From assembly GCA_945871755.1 (NCBI GenBank), contig CAMBWV010000035.1, forward strand, positions 1 through 7,655: a DNA stretch of 7,655 nt. The letters are read 5' to 3'. This document shows, piece by piece, positions 1 to 7,655 of this stretch. The notes under the pieces were generated by a model. That model had not been told where the DNA came from and did not search any database. It saw nothing but the letters and a program-made list of their open reading frames with translations. Numbering within the stretch: position 1 is the stretch's first letter; the number at the start of each line of letters is the position of its first letter. A program made the position numbers and the translations under genes. Source of the stretch: an uncultured Bacteroidales bacterium. Lineage in GTDB: Bacteria; Bacteroidota; Bacteroidia; Bacteroidales; Bacteroidaceae.

Positions 1-61
<61 letters not shown>

Positions 62-131
62 CAACTATCTCTTATGTGAAAGACTATTGCTAAAGGGTAT
101 TTAGTGTAATTCTCCCCAATTACTTCTTGAA

Positions 132-139
132 TATTTTTG
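132..139 (+). promoter_or_regulatory. Candidate Bacteroidota -7 element upstream of tuf
   Basis: TATTTTTG matches the Bacteroidota primary-sigma -7 consensus TAnnTTTG exactly. It lies 92 nt before the tuf start, so a transcript from here would contain the hairpins at 164-198 in its leader. No convincing -33 TTTG or TTG is present about 19-21 nt upstream, so this may be chance in an AT-rich spacer, with tuf mainly read from a promoter before the tRNA genes. Confidence 0.22.
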
Positions 140-163
140 AATAGGTTCAGCAAGGGATTAGTG

Positions 164-198
164 GATAAAGCCCGTAAGAGGGGCTTTTGGCTTTTATC
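164..198 (+). promoter_or_regulatory. Two overlapping hairpins in the tuf leader (attenuator or terminator candidate)
   Basis: Hairpin A is AAAGCCC (167-173), loop GTAAGAG and GGGCTTT (181-187), a perfect 7-bp stem followed by TTGGCTTTT, which is a weak T-rich tail. Hairpin B pairs GATAAAGCC (164-172) with GGCTTTTATC (189-198), nine base pairs with one bulged T. Both use bases 167-172, so only one can form at a time. A could be a leaky terminator behind the tRNA gene and B its competitor, or the structures may only mark the 3' boundary of tRNA processing. The pairings are read directly from the sequence; the function is inferred. Confidence 0.45.
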
Positions 199-231
199 GC
201 ATTTACTTACAATTAAAATAATAACAAAGCT

Positions 232-1419
232 ATGGCTAAAGAAACTTTCGTGCGTACCAAACCGCACGTAAACATCGGTACTATCGGTCACGTTGACCAC
301 GGTAAGACTACCCTTACTGCTGCTATCTCTAAGGTGCTGCACGATAAGGGTTTCGGTAGCGAAGATGTGAAGTCTTTCGATCAGATTGACAACGCTCCCG
401 AAGAAAAGGAACGTGGTATCACCATCAACACTGCTCACATCGAGTATGAAACCGCTAAGCGTCACTACGCTCACGTGGACTGCCCGGGCCACGCTGACTA
501 CGTGAAGAACATGGTTACTGGTGCTGCTCAGATGGACGGTGCTATCATCGTAGTAGCTGCTACCGATGGTCCTATGCCTCAGACTCGTGAGCACATCCTG
601 CTCGCTCGTCAGGTGAACGTTCCCCGTCTCGTAGTGTTCCTCAACAAGTGCGACATGGTTGACGATGAGGAAATGCTCGAACTCGTTGAAATGGAAATGG
701 GTGAACTCCTCGCTCAGTACGAATTCGAAGAGGATACTCCTATCATCCGTGGTTCTGCACTCGGTGCACTCGGTGGCGAAGCTAAGTGGGTTGACAGCGT
801 AATGCAGCTCATGGATGCCGTTGACAACTGGATTCAGGAGCCCGAGCGTGACCGCGATAAGCCCTTCTTGATGCCCGTTGAGGACGTCTTCTCTATCACT
901 GGTCGTGGTACCGTTGCTACTGGTCGTGTTGAGACTGGTATCATCAAGGTAGGTGACGAAGTTCAGATTCTCGGTCTCGGTGAAGACAAGAAGTCTGTTG
1001 TAACTGGCGTTGAAATGTTCCGCAAGCTCCTCGATCAGGGTGAAGCTGGTGACAACGTAGGTCTCCTCCTCCGTGGTATCGACAAGAACGAAGTTCGTCG
1101 TGGTATGGTAATCACTCACCCGGGTGTTATCAAGCCTCACAAGTCCTTCAAGGCTTCTATCTACGTCCTCAAGAAGGAAGAAGGTGGTCGTCACACTCCC
1201 TTCGGCAACAAGTATCGTCCCCAGTTCTATCTCCGTACTATGGACTGCACCGGTGAAATCCACCTGCCCGAAGGTACTGAGATGGTTATGCCCGGTGACA
1301 ACGTTGAGATCACTGTAGAACTCATCTACGCTGTGGCTCTGAACGTAGGTCTTCGCTTCGCTATCCGTGAAGGTGGCCGCACCGTTGGTTCTGGTCAGAT
1401 CACTGAAATCCTCGACTAA
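232..1419 (+). CDS. tuf: Elongation factor Tu (EF-Tu)
   Basis: This cytoplasmic GTPase carries aminoacyl-tRNA to the ribosomal A site and leaves as EF-Tu-GDP after codon recognition. It is 395 residues long, the usual full length. The GTPase domain (about 1-205) shows the P-loop GHVDHGKT at 19-26, switch I RGITIN at 61-66, DCPGH at 83-87 with the catalytic histidine H87 (E. coli His84), NKCD at 138-141 and SAL at 175-177. Domains 2 and 3, the two beta-barrels that hold tRNA, follow, and the C-terminal [12 protein letters not shown] segment is intact. ATG 232 begins the standard MAKETF N-terminus. It is preceded by an A-rich leader (AATAACAAAGCT) without Shine-Dalgarno. Codon use is strongly biased, as expected of a very highly expressed gene. 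It lies between tRNA-Thr and tRNA-Trp. Whether it is the only tuf copy cannot be told from this window. Confidence 0.99.
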   Translation: MAKETFVRTKPHVNIGTIGHVDHGKTTLTAAISKVLHDKGFGSEDVKSFDQIDNAPEEKERGITINTAHIEYETAKRHYAHVDCPGHADYVKNMVTGAAQMDGAIIVVAATDGPMPQTREHILLARQVNVPRLVVFLNKCDMVDDEEMLELVEMEMGELLAQYEFEEDTPIIRGSALGALGGEAKWVDSVMQLMDAVDNWIQEPERDRDKPFLMPVEDVFSITGRGTVATGRVETGIIKVGDEVQILGLGEDKKSVVTGVEMFRKLLDQGEAGDNVGLLLRGIDKNEVRRGMVITHPGVIKPHKSFKASIYVLKKEEGGRHTPFGNKYRPQFYLRTMDCTGEIHLPEGTEMVMPGDNVEITVELIYAVALNVGLRFAIREGGRTVGSGQITEILD

Positions 1420-1456
1420 TATCCCGCTCGGGTATTACTCGAAGACATACCTCCAA

Positions 1457-1484
1457 AAGTCCTTGCCCCTCGTGGCAGGGACTT
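1457..1484 (+). terminator. Hairpin between tuf and tRNA-Trp (terminator or processing stem)
   Basis: AAGTCCTTGCC (1457-1467) pairs with GGCAGGGACTT (1474-1484) over 11 bp with one G-U wobble, around the 6-nt loop CCTCGT. Two more A residues lie on the 5' side, but the 3' side continues only as ATCT, so the U-tract needed for a classic intrinsic terminator is poor. The tRNA-Trp gene starts 4 nt later. A weaker hairpin with a CCC/GGG core at 1418-1436 (AATA/TATT below a bulged T) overlaps the tuf stop codon. The stem may protect the 3' end of tuf mRNA after tRNA excision, or act as a leaky terminator reducing flow from tuf into secE-nusG. Confidence 0.5.
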
Positions 1485-1488
1485 ATCT

Positions 1489-1561
1489 ACGGGAATAGCT
1501 CAGTTGGTAGAGCACTGGTCTCCAAAACCAGGTGTCGGGAGTTCGAGCCTCTCTTCCCGTG
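1489..1561 (+). tRNA. tRNA-Trp (anticodon CCA)
   Basis: This is a complete 73-nt cloverleaf. The acceptor ACGGGAA (1489-1495) pairs perfectly with TTCCCGT (1554-1560), and the discriminator is G1561, the base expected for tryptophan tRNA. The D-arm is GCTC (1498-1501) with GAGC (1510-1513). The anticodon stem CTGGT (1515-1519) pairs with ACCAG (1527-1531), with CCA at 1522-1524 in the loop. The T-arm is GGGAG (1537-1541), loop TTCGAGC and CTCTC (1549-1553), with one G-U pair. CCA is not encoded at the 3' end. Placement directly before secE is a known arrangement in many bacteria. The secE start is only 15 nt downstream, so the two are almost certainly on one primary transcript. Confidence 0.98.
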
Positions 1562-1576
1562 CTAAAAACAATAACT

Positions 1577-1771
1577 ATGTTGAAAAAATTCGTTACTTAT
1601 TGTAAGGAATCTTACGAAGAACTAGCTCATAAAACCACATGGCCGAACCGTAGGGAGCTCACCCACACTGCGATAGTAGTATTAGTAGCTTCCATCATTA
1701 TCGCATTGGTAGTGTTCGCTGAGGACTCAGTGTTTAAGTTCGTCATGGAGATGGTATATCCTAAAGCATAA
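1577..1771 (+). CDS. secE: SecE subunit of the SecYEG protein translocase
   Basis: SecE is the small clamp subunit that stabilises SecY in the inner-membrane protein-conducting channel. The 64-residue product is the short single-span form; E. coli SecE has three spans. An amphipathic N-terminal helix (about 2-18) leads to the family signature KTTWPNRREL at 19-28. One hydrophobic transmembrane segment follows at about 31-48 (TAIVVLVASIIIALVVFA), then a short C-terminal tail. The open frame continues upstream to a GTG at 1532, but that lies inside tRNA-Trp, so ATG 1577 is chosen; it gives the normal MLKKF start and sits behind the A-rich CTAAAAACAATAACT. nusG begins 5 nt after the stop, which suggests translational coupling. 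Confidence 0.96.
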   Translation: MLKKFVTYCKESYEELAHKTTWPNRRELTHTAIVVLVASIIIALVVFAEDSVFKFVMEMVYPKA

Positions 1772-1776
1772 AGACA

Positions 1777-2316
1777 ATGGCAGTAGAAAAGTCTTGGTAC
1801 GTTCTACGTGCTGTCAGTAGCAAGGAAGCCAAAGTTAAGGAATACATTGATGCTGAAATCAAGAATGGACGCCTGGGGGACCATGTCTCTCAGGTCTTAA
1901 TTCCGACTGAAAAGGTAATCCAAGTACGTGGCGGCAAGCGTATCGTAAAAGAGAGAACTTATCTTCCCGGCTATGTCCTGGTTGAAGCTGCGCTGGTGGG
2001 CGAAACCGTTCACATCCTGCGCAACACGCCTAATGTGTTAGGATTCTTGGGAGGCATGGACAATCCAACTCCCCTCCGTGAAAGCGAAGTGAACAGAATC
2101 CTCGGTAAGGTCGACGAGATGCAAGAAGACCTTGTTGACGTCGTCATCCCCTACGTGGAGGGCGAGGCAGTGAAAGTGACCGATGGTCCCTTCAGCGGTT
2201 TCTCGGGTGTCATCGAAAAGGTGGACAACGAGAAGAAGAAGGTGACCGTGACCGTCAAGGTCTTCGGCCGCAGCACAGGTCTCGACCTTGGTTTTACGCA
2301 AGTCGAGAAAGAATAA
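1777..2316 (+). CDS. nusG: Transcription elongation/antitermination factor NusG
   Basis: NusG binds the clamp of elongating RNA polymerase through its N-terminal NGN domain and contacts Rho or ribosomal protein S10 through its C-terminal KOW domain. The 179-residue protein has the NGN start WYVLRA at 7-12, the conserved LPGYVLVE at 63-70 and NTPNVLGFLGG at 83-93. A linker follows at about 105-125, then the KOW domain from about 127, with EGEAVKVTDGPFSGFSGVI at 128-146. Length and domain order match the housekeeping factor, and its place after secE supports this over the specialised NusG paralogues that Bacteroides uses in capsule operons. The start is 5 nt after the secE stop, with AAAGACA before the ATG. 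rplK follows after 57 nt in which I see no terminator. Confidence 0.97.
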   Translation: MAVEKSWYVLRAVSSKEAKVKEYIDAEIKNGRLGDHVSQVLIPTEKVIQVRGGKRIVKERTYLPGYVLVEAALVGETVHILRNTPNVLGFLGGMDNPTPLRESEVNRILGKVDEMQEDLVDVVIPYVEGEAVKVTDGPFSGFSGVIEKVDNEKKKVTVTVKVFGRSTGLDLGFTQVEKE

Positions 2317-2373
2317 GGTATTTGTTACGTGCCGATATTCAATCTCATAAACCAATCAATCAAATAAGAAACA

Positions 2374-2811
2374 ATGGCTAAAGAAGTTGCTGGATTAATC
2401 AAATTACAGATTAAAGGTGGCGCTGCAAATCCTTCACCTCCCGTAGGTCCCGCTCTCGGTTCCAAGGGTATCAATATCATGGATTTTTGCAAGCAGTTCA
2501 ACGCCAGAACTCAGGAAAAGGCTGGTAAGGTGCTCCCCGTTGTGATCACTTACTACAACGACAAGTCCTTCTCCTTCATCGTAAAGACTCCTCCCGTAGC
2601 TATTCAGCTGCTCGAGGCTGCCAAGAAGAAGAGTGGTTCTGCACAGCCCAACCGTAACAAGATTGCCGAAATCACCTGGGATCAGGTGAAGGCCATCGCT
2701 GAGGACAAAATGCCTGACCTCAACTGCTTCACTGTAGAAGCTGCTATGAGACTCGTGGCTGGTACTGCACGTAGCATGGGTATCACTGTAAAGGGTGACT
2801 TTCCCGCTTAA
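2374..2811 (+). CDS. rplK: 50S ribosomal protein L11
   Basis: L11 binds the GTPase-associated region of 23S rRNA at the base of the L10-L12 stalk. It is 145 residues, close to the family norm. The N-terminal domain carries the proline-rich helix [11 protein letters not shown] at 19-29, including P22 and P26, the prolines linked to thiostrepton action in other bacteria. The C-terminal RNA-binding domain is about 72-142, with the GTARSMGI segment near the end. ATG 2374 gives the standard MAKEVAG start; the leader CAATCAATCAAATAAGAAACA is A-rich with no Shine-Dalgarno. It opens the ribosomal-protein part of the cluster. In E. coli the L1 protein represses rplK-rplA through a site in this leader, but I see no clear 23S-like mimic in the 57 nt here. 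Confidence 0.98.
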   Translation: MAKEVAGLIKLQIKGGAANPSPPVGPALGSKGINIMDFCKQFNARTQEKAGKVLPVVITYYNDKSFSFIVKTPPVAIQLLEAAKKKSGSAQPNRNKIAEITWDQVKAIAEDKMPDLNCFTVEAAMRLVAGTARSMGITVKGDFPA

Positions 2812-2834
2812 TATTAACTTCAATTTTATCAACA

Positions 2835-2852
2835 AAGACAAAGCTATTATCA
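2835..2852 (+). repeat. 18-nt sequence before rplA, near-copy of one at the start of rplJ
   Basis: AAGACAAAGCTATTATCA ends directly at the rplA ATG. It matches AAGATAAAGCTATTATCA at 3576-3593, inside the first codons of rplJ, at 17 of 18 positions. Here it is the whole ribosome-binding region. It may be coincidence in A-rich sequence or a shared translation-control element. Confidence 0.4.
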
Positions 2853-3551
2853 ATGAGTAAACTGACAAAAAATCAGAAGCTGGTCGCCGACAAGATTGAA
2901 GCAGGAAAGGCTTACACCTTGAAAGAAGCTGCCGTACTGGTGAAGGAAATCACCACTACTAAGTTTGATGCTTCGTTGGATATCGATGTACGTCTGGGTG
3001 TTGACCCCCGTAAGGCTAACCAGATGGTTCGTGGTGTCGTATCTCTTCCCAATGGTACTGGTAAGACCGTTCGCGTGCTCTGCCTCTGTACTCCCGATCA
3101 GGAGACTGCCGCTAAGGAAGCTGGTGCTGACTACGTAGGTCTGGACGAATACATTGAGAAAATCAAGGGTGGCTGGACTGATGTCGACGTCATCATCACT
3201 ATGCCCGCTATCATGGGTAAGATTGGTGCACTGGGCCGCGTGCTCGGTCCCCGTGGCTTGATGCCTAACCCCAAGAGCGGCACCGTAACTATGGATGTTG
3301 CCAAGGCTGTACGCGAAGTAAAGCAGGGTAAGATCGACTTCAAGGTTGACAAGACCGGTATCGTTCACACTTCTATCGGTAAGGTGTCCTTCACCCCCGA
3401 GCAGATTGTCGGTAACGCCAAGGAGTTCATCGCTACCATCAACAAGCTCAAGCCCGCTACTGCTAAGGGTACCTATATCAAGAGTATTTATCTTTCCTCG
3501 ACGATGAGTAAGGGTATCAAAGTTGACCCCAAATCAGTTGATGAAAACTAA
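2853..3551 (+). CDS. rplA: 50S ribosomal protein L1
   Basis: L1 forms the mobile L1 stalk of the large subunit, which moves deacylated tRNA out of the E site. In several bacteria it also represses its own operon by binding mRNA. The 232-residue product is the usual length. Domain I consists of the N- and C-terminal parts (about 1-68 and 160-232) and domain II is the middle. The family signature is clear: [19 protein letters not shown] at 117-135 and MPNPKSGTV at 137-145. ATG 2853 gives the normal MSKLTKNQK start. It follows rplK by 41 nt of AT-rich sequence with no terminator. The next gene, rplJ, begins only 14 nt after the stop. Confidence 0.98.
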   Translation: MSKLTKNQKLVADKIEAGKAYTLKEAAVLVKEITTTKFDASLDIDVRLGVDPRKANQMVRGVVSLPNGTGKTVRVLCLCTPDQETAAKEAGADYVGLDEYIEKIKGGWTDVDVIITMPAIMGKIGALGRVLGPRGLMPNPKSGTVTMDVAKAVREVKQGKIDFKVDKTGIVHTSIGKVSFTPEQIVGNAKEFIATINKLKPATAKGTYIKSIYLSSTMSKGIKVDPKSVDEN

Positions 3552-3565
3552 TCTAAAATTGAATC

Positions 3566-4084
3566 ATGAGAAAGGAAGATAAAGCTATTATCATCGAACA
3601 ACTCGGTGAGAAACTGAAAGAATATGCTCACTTCTATCTGGTAGATGTAACCGGCATGAACGCCGAGGCTACCAGCGACCTGAGAAGAAAGTGCTTCGGC
3701 GCAGAGATTAAGATGGTCGTTGCGAAGAATACCCTCCTTGAGAAGGCATTCGAAGCAGCAGAAATTGACTACTCTCCCCTCTACCCCGTGCTCAAGGGCA
3801 CAACCGCTGTGTTCTTCACGAACGTAGCCAACAGCCCTGCAAAGCTCATCAAGGAAGTTAGCAAGAACGGTATCCCTGGTCTGAAGGCTGCATACGCAGA
3901 AGAAGGCTTCTATGTAGGTGCTGAGAATCTCGACGCTCTCTGCGCAATCAAGAGCAAGAACGAGGTTATCGCCGAAGTTGTGGGCCTCCTCCAGTCTCCC
4001 CTCAAGAACGTCGTTTCTGCTCTCCAGAGCGGTGGTCAGACTATCCACGGCGTGCTGAAGACCCTGGGCGAACGTCCCGAATAA
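3566..4084 (+). CDS. rplJ: 50S ribosomal protein L10
   Basis: L10 anchors the L12 dimers to 23S rRNA and so builds the stalk that recruits EF-Tu, EF-G and other GTPases. The 172-residue protein has the typical L10 N-terminal RNA-binding domain (about 1-130), with KMVVAKNTLLEKAF and KGTTAVFF motifs. A C-terminal helical tail (about 135-172) includes the stretch that binds L12 dimers. ATG 3566 starts MRKEDK behind TCTAAAATTGAATC, which has no Shine-Dalgarno. The gap to rplA is only 14 nt, so an E. coli-type L10 autoregulatory leader cannot fit between the two genes. Codons 4-9 carry the near-copy of the rplA ribosome-binding sequence. rplL follows after 75 nt. Confidence 0.97.
   Translation: MRKEDKAIIIEQLGEKLKEYAHFYLVDVTGMNAEATSDLRRKCFGAEIKMVVAKNTLLEKAFEAAEIDYSPLYPVLKGTTAVFFTNVANSPAKLIKEVSKNGIPGLKAAYAEEGFYVGAENLDALCAIKSKNEVIAEVVGLLQSPLKNVVSALQSGGQTIHGVLKTLGERPE
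3576..3593 (+). repeat. 18-nt near-copy of the rplA ribosome-binding region, inside rplJ
   Basis: AAGATAAAGCTATTATCA matches 2835-2852 with one C/T difference. Here it encodes residues 4-9 of L10 (within EDKAIII) rather than lying before the start. The core AAAGCTAT also occurs at the tuf start (226-233) and in codons 5-7 of rplL (4172-4179). Confidence 0.4.
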
Positions 4085-4086
4085 TT

Positions 4087-4110
4087 TTACGGATTCAACC
4101 CTTACGGATT
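4087..4110 (+). repeat. 9-bp direct repeat in the rplJ-rplL spacer
   Basis: TTACGGATT occurs at 4087-4095 and again at 4102-4110, a period of 15 nt, immediately after the rplJ stop. The rest of the spacer to the rplL ATG is an A/C-rich unstructured leader. The repeat could be a protein-binding site on mRNA near the boundary where L12 output must exceed L10 output, or a chance duplication. Confidence 0.4.
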
Positions 4111-4159
4111 GACCGAACAAACAAACCAAGCATTCAAAAACAAATTAATACATACAATT

Positions 4160-4534
4160 ATGGCAGATATTAAAGCTATCGCAGAAGAATTGGTAAATTT
4201 GACTGTAAAAGAAGTAAACGAGTTGGCAACTGTCCTCAAGGAGGAGTATGGTATTGAACCCGCTGCTGCAGCTGTTGCTGTTGCTGCTCCCGCCGCTGCT
4301 GGTGCAGCTGCTGCTGAGGAGAAGACCTCTTTCGACGTAGTTCTGAAGAGCGCAGGCGCTGCTAAGCTCCAGGTCGTTAAGGCCGTTAAGGAAGCTTGCG
4401 GTGTTGGTCTGAAGGAAGCTAAGGACCTCGTTGATGGTATCCCCAGCAAGCTGAAGGAAGGCGTTGCTAAGGAAGAAGCTGAAGCACTGAAGAAGGCTCT
4501 CGAAGAGGCTGGTGCTGAGGTAGAACTCGCCTAA
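4160..4534 (+). CDS. rplL: 50S ribosomal protein L7/L12
   Basis: L7/L12 is the multi-copy stalk protein; dimers bind L10 and their mobile C-terminal domains recruit translation GTPases. The product has 124 residues. The N-terminal dimerisation and L10-binding helices cover 1-32. A very Ala-rich flexible hinge covers about 34-52. The C-terminal domain runs from KTSFDVVL (55-62) through [20 protein letters not shown] (69-88). Position 77 is Lys where E. coli has the factor-contacting Arg73, a conservative change that I believe is normal for Bacteroidales. The open frame extends upstream to a TTG at 4109, but ATG 4160 gives the canonical [12 protein letters not shown] start. The leader ATTAATACATACAATT has no Shine-Dalgarno, so the high translation rate must rely on an unstructured A-rich leader. 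A strong hairpin follows 25 nt after the stop. Confidence 0.98.
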   Translation: MADIKAIAEELVNLTVKEVNELATVLKEEYGIEPAAAAVAVAAPAAAGAAAAEEKTSFDVVLKSAGAAKLQVVKAVKEACGVGLKEAKDLVDGIPSKLKEGVAKEEAEALKKALEEAGAEVELA

Positions 4535-4559
4535 TCTATTATCCCTGTAAAAAGGGCTC

Positions 4560-4597
4560 GGTTAAGAATCCTCTGGTAGAGGGTTCTTAACCTTTTT
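4560..4597 (+). terminator. Strong intrinsic terminator/attenuator between rplL and rpoB
   Basis: GGTTAAGAATCCTCT (4560-4574) pairs with AGAGGGTTCTTAACC (4578-4592) over 15 bp with one T-G wobble, around a 3-nt loop, and is followed directly by TTTTT (4593-4597). This is the best terminator in the window. A smaller CCCT/AGGG hairpin (4543-4556) precedes it. In E. coli a partial terminator at the same place lowers rpoBC output relative to the ribosomal proteins. The same role is likely here, but this hairpin looks strong enough that rpoB may need its own promoter or an antitermination mechanism. Confidence 0.85.
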
Positions 4598-4629
4598 GTG
4601 TCTATAAATCTCCCATATTCTTATATTCG
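4595..4629 (+). promoter_or_regulatory. Weak candidate promoter for rpoB just after the terminator
   Basis: TTTG at 4595-4598, overlapping the terminator T-run, could be a Bacteroidota -33 element. TATATTCG at 4622-4629 matches the -7 consensus TAnnTTTG except for one base. The 23-nt spacer is a little longer than usual. The interval is AT-rich, so a chance match is quite possible; it is listed because a strong terminator upstream makes a promoter here plausible. Confidence 0.2.
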
Positions 4630-4630
4630 A

Positions 4631-4738
4631 ATGCGGCAGGACGGAATGGCGCGTCGGAAAAGCGTTAGCCCACGCCCGCGCGGTTCCTCCGCAGCGCAGC
4701 CTGATTCCTTTCCTGATTCCTTTCCTGCTTCCTGCTAG
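4631..4738 (+). other. Small upstream open reading frame before rpoB (35 codons), doubtful as a gene
   Basis: An ATG at 4631 opens 35 codons that begin MRQDGMARRKS, continue through a basic Arg/Pro-rich part and two PDSF units encoded by the tandem repeat, and stop at TAG 4736-4738, 27 nt before the rpoB ATG. It covers the whole GC-rich island. If translated it could act as a leader peptide affecting rpoB. It resembles no protein family I know, lacks a clear ribosome-binding region, and may be a by-product of GC-rich repeat sequence that is open in several frames. Confidence 0.15.
4701..4736 (+). repeat. 12-bp tandem repeat in the rpoB leader
   Basis: CTGATTCCTTTC occurs twice in a row (4701-4712 and 4713-4724), followed by a degenerate third unit CTGCTTCCTGCT (4725-4736) that matches at 8 of 12 positions. 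It is pyrimidine-rich and lies 29 nt upstream of the rpoB start. Copy number could vary between strains by slippage; because the unit is a multiple of three, the small upstream frame would stay open. Confidence 0.85.
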
Positions 4739-4765
4739 CCCCACTTCGAACTTAACCTCCAACGA

Positions 4766-7655
<2,890 letters not shown>

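Larger units (their letters stand above)
4631..4765 (+). repeat. GC-rich, structured rpoB leader; possible dispersed intergenic repeat
   Basis: Bases 4631-4700 contain 49 G or C of 70 (70%), unlike the AT-rich spacers elsewhere in the window. TGCGG-C-AGGA (4632-4641) pairs with TCCTCCGCA (4685-4693), nine base pairs with one bulged C. GCGCG (4649-4653) can pair inside it with CGCGC (4677-4681). The island is followed by a 12-bp tandem repeat and a pyrimidine-rich stretch up to rpoB. GC contrast, tandem sub-repeats and internal pairing between two AT-rich or conserved blocks are typical of dispersed repetitive elements inserted between genes. I have an unverified impression that similar sequence recurs in Bacteroidales genomes. 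The left edge is uncertain (about 4600-4631), and the right edge may reach the rpoB start codon. Confidence 0.4.

Noticed and set aside
1532..1576. Upstream extension of secE to a GTG start
   Set aside because: The added codons lie mostly inside tRNA-Trp, and ATG 1577 gives the normal SecE length and N-terminus.
2317..2373. L1-binding autoregulatory site or promoter in the nusG-rplK spacer
   Set aside because: The 57 nt show no convincing stem-loop resembling the 23S L1 site and no TAnnTTTG element; only an A-rich ribosome-binding region is evident.
2808..2817. Perfect palindrome TTAATATTAA at the rplK stop
   Set aside because: All A/T, no loop possible as a hairpin without losing most pairs, and easily expected by chance.
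4109..4159. Upstream extension of rplL to a TTG start
   Set aside because: The added 17 residues are not part of L7/L12; ATG 4160 gives the canonical [10 protein letters not shown] start.

Overview
The window is a compact, single-direction stretch of the core translation and transcription gene block, all on the + strand: tRNA-Thr (3' part) - tuf - tRNA-Trp - secE - nusG - rplK - rplA - rplJ - rplL - rpoB (5' part). It most likely comes from the Bacteroidota, order Bacteroidales (Prevotella/Bacteroides-like). Three things point there. None of the eight start codons has a purine-rich Shine-Dalgarno sequence; most have A-rich leaders instead. The EF-Tu and RpoB proteins look like the Bacteroidales forms as I know them (RpoB starts with NQRVNFAS near its N-terminus and has [17 protein letters not shown] in the rifampicin region). 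Neither tRNA gene encodes its CCA end. Genus cannot be fixed by eye.

Layout. Positions 1-61 are the end of a threonine tRNA. Positions 62-231 are an AT-rich leader with two overlapping, mutually exclusive hairpins, followed by tuf (EF-Tu). A 69-nt spacer with an 11-bp hairpin leads to tRNA-Trp, which sits only 15 nt ahead of secE. secE and nusG are 5 nt apart. Then come the L11, L1, L10 and L12 genes (rplK, rplA, rplJ, rplL), with gaps of 57, 41, 14 and 75 nt before them in that order. After rplL there is a strong hairpin with a T-run, then an unusual leader of about 170 nt containing a 70% GC island and a 12-bp tandem repeat, which runs up to the rpoB start. rpoB is cut off by the window end after 963 codons.

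How the genes work together. EF-Tu delivers aminoacyl-tRNA to the ribosome. L10 and the L12 dimers form the stalk that recruits EF-Tu and other translation GTPases; L11 forms the stalk base, and L1 is the opposite (E-site) stalk. SecE is part of the SecYEG translocon, NusG links RNA polymerase to elongation control and the leading ribosome, and RpoB is the beta subunit of that polymerase. Production of stalk, elongation factor and polymerase is therefore genetically linked, in essentially the order seen in E. coli (thrT-tufB / secE-nusG / rplKAJL-rpoBC).

No undescribed multi-gene system is visible; the protein-coding content is ordinary housekeeping. The parts worth a second look are non-coding: the rplL-rpoB interval (terminator, GC-rich possibly dispersed repeat, tandem repeat and small upstream reading frame touching rpoB), the two-state hairpin before tuf, the hairpin before tRNA-Trp, and a near-identical 18-nt sequence at the starts of rplA and rplJ. 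No gene-free stretch exceeds 300 nt; the longest is the 231-nt rplL-rpoB interval.
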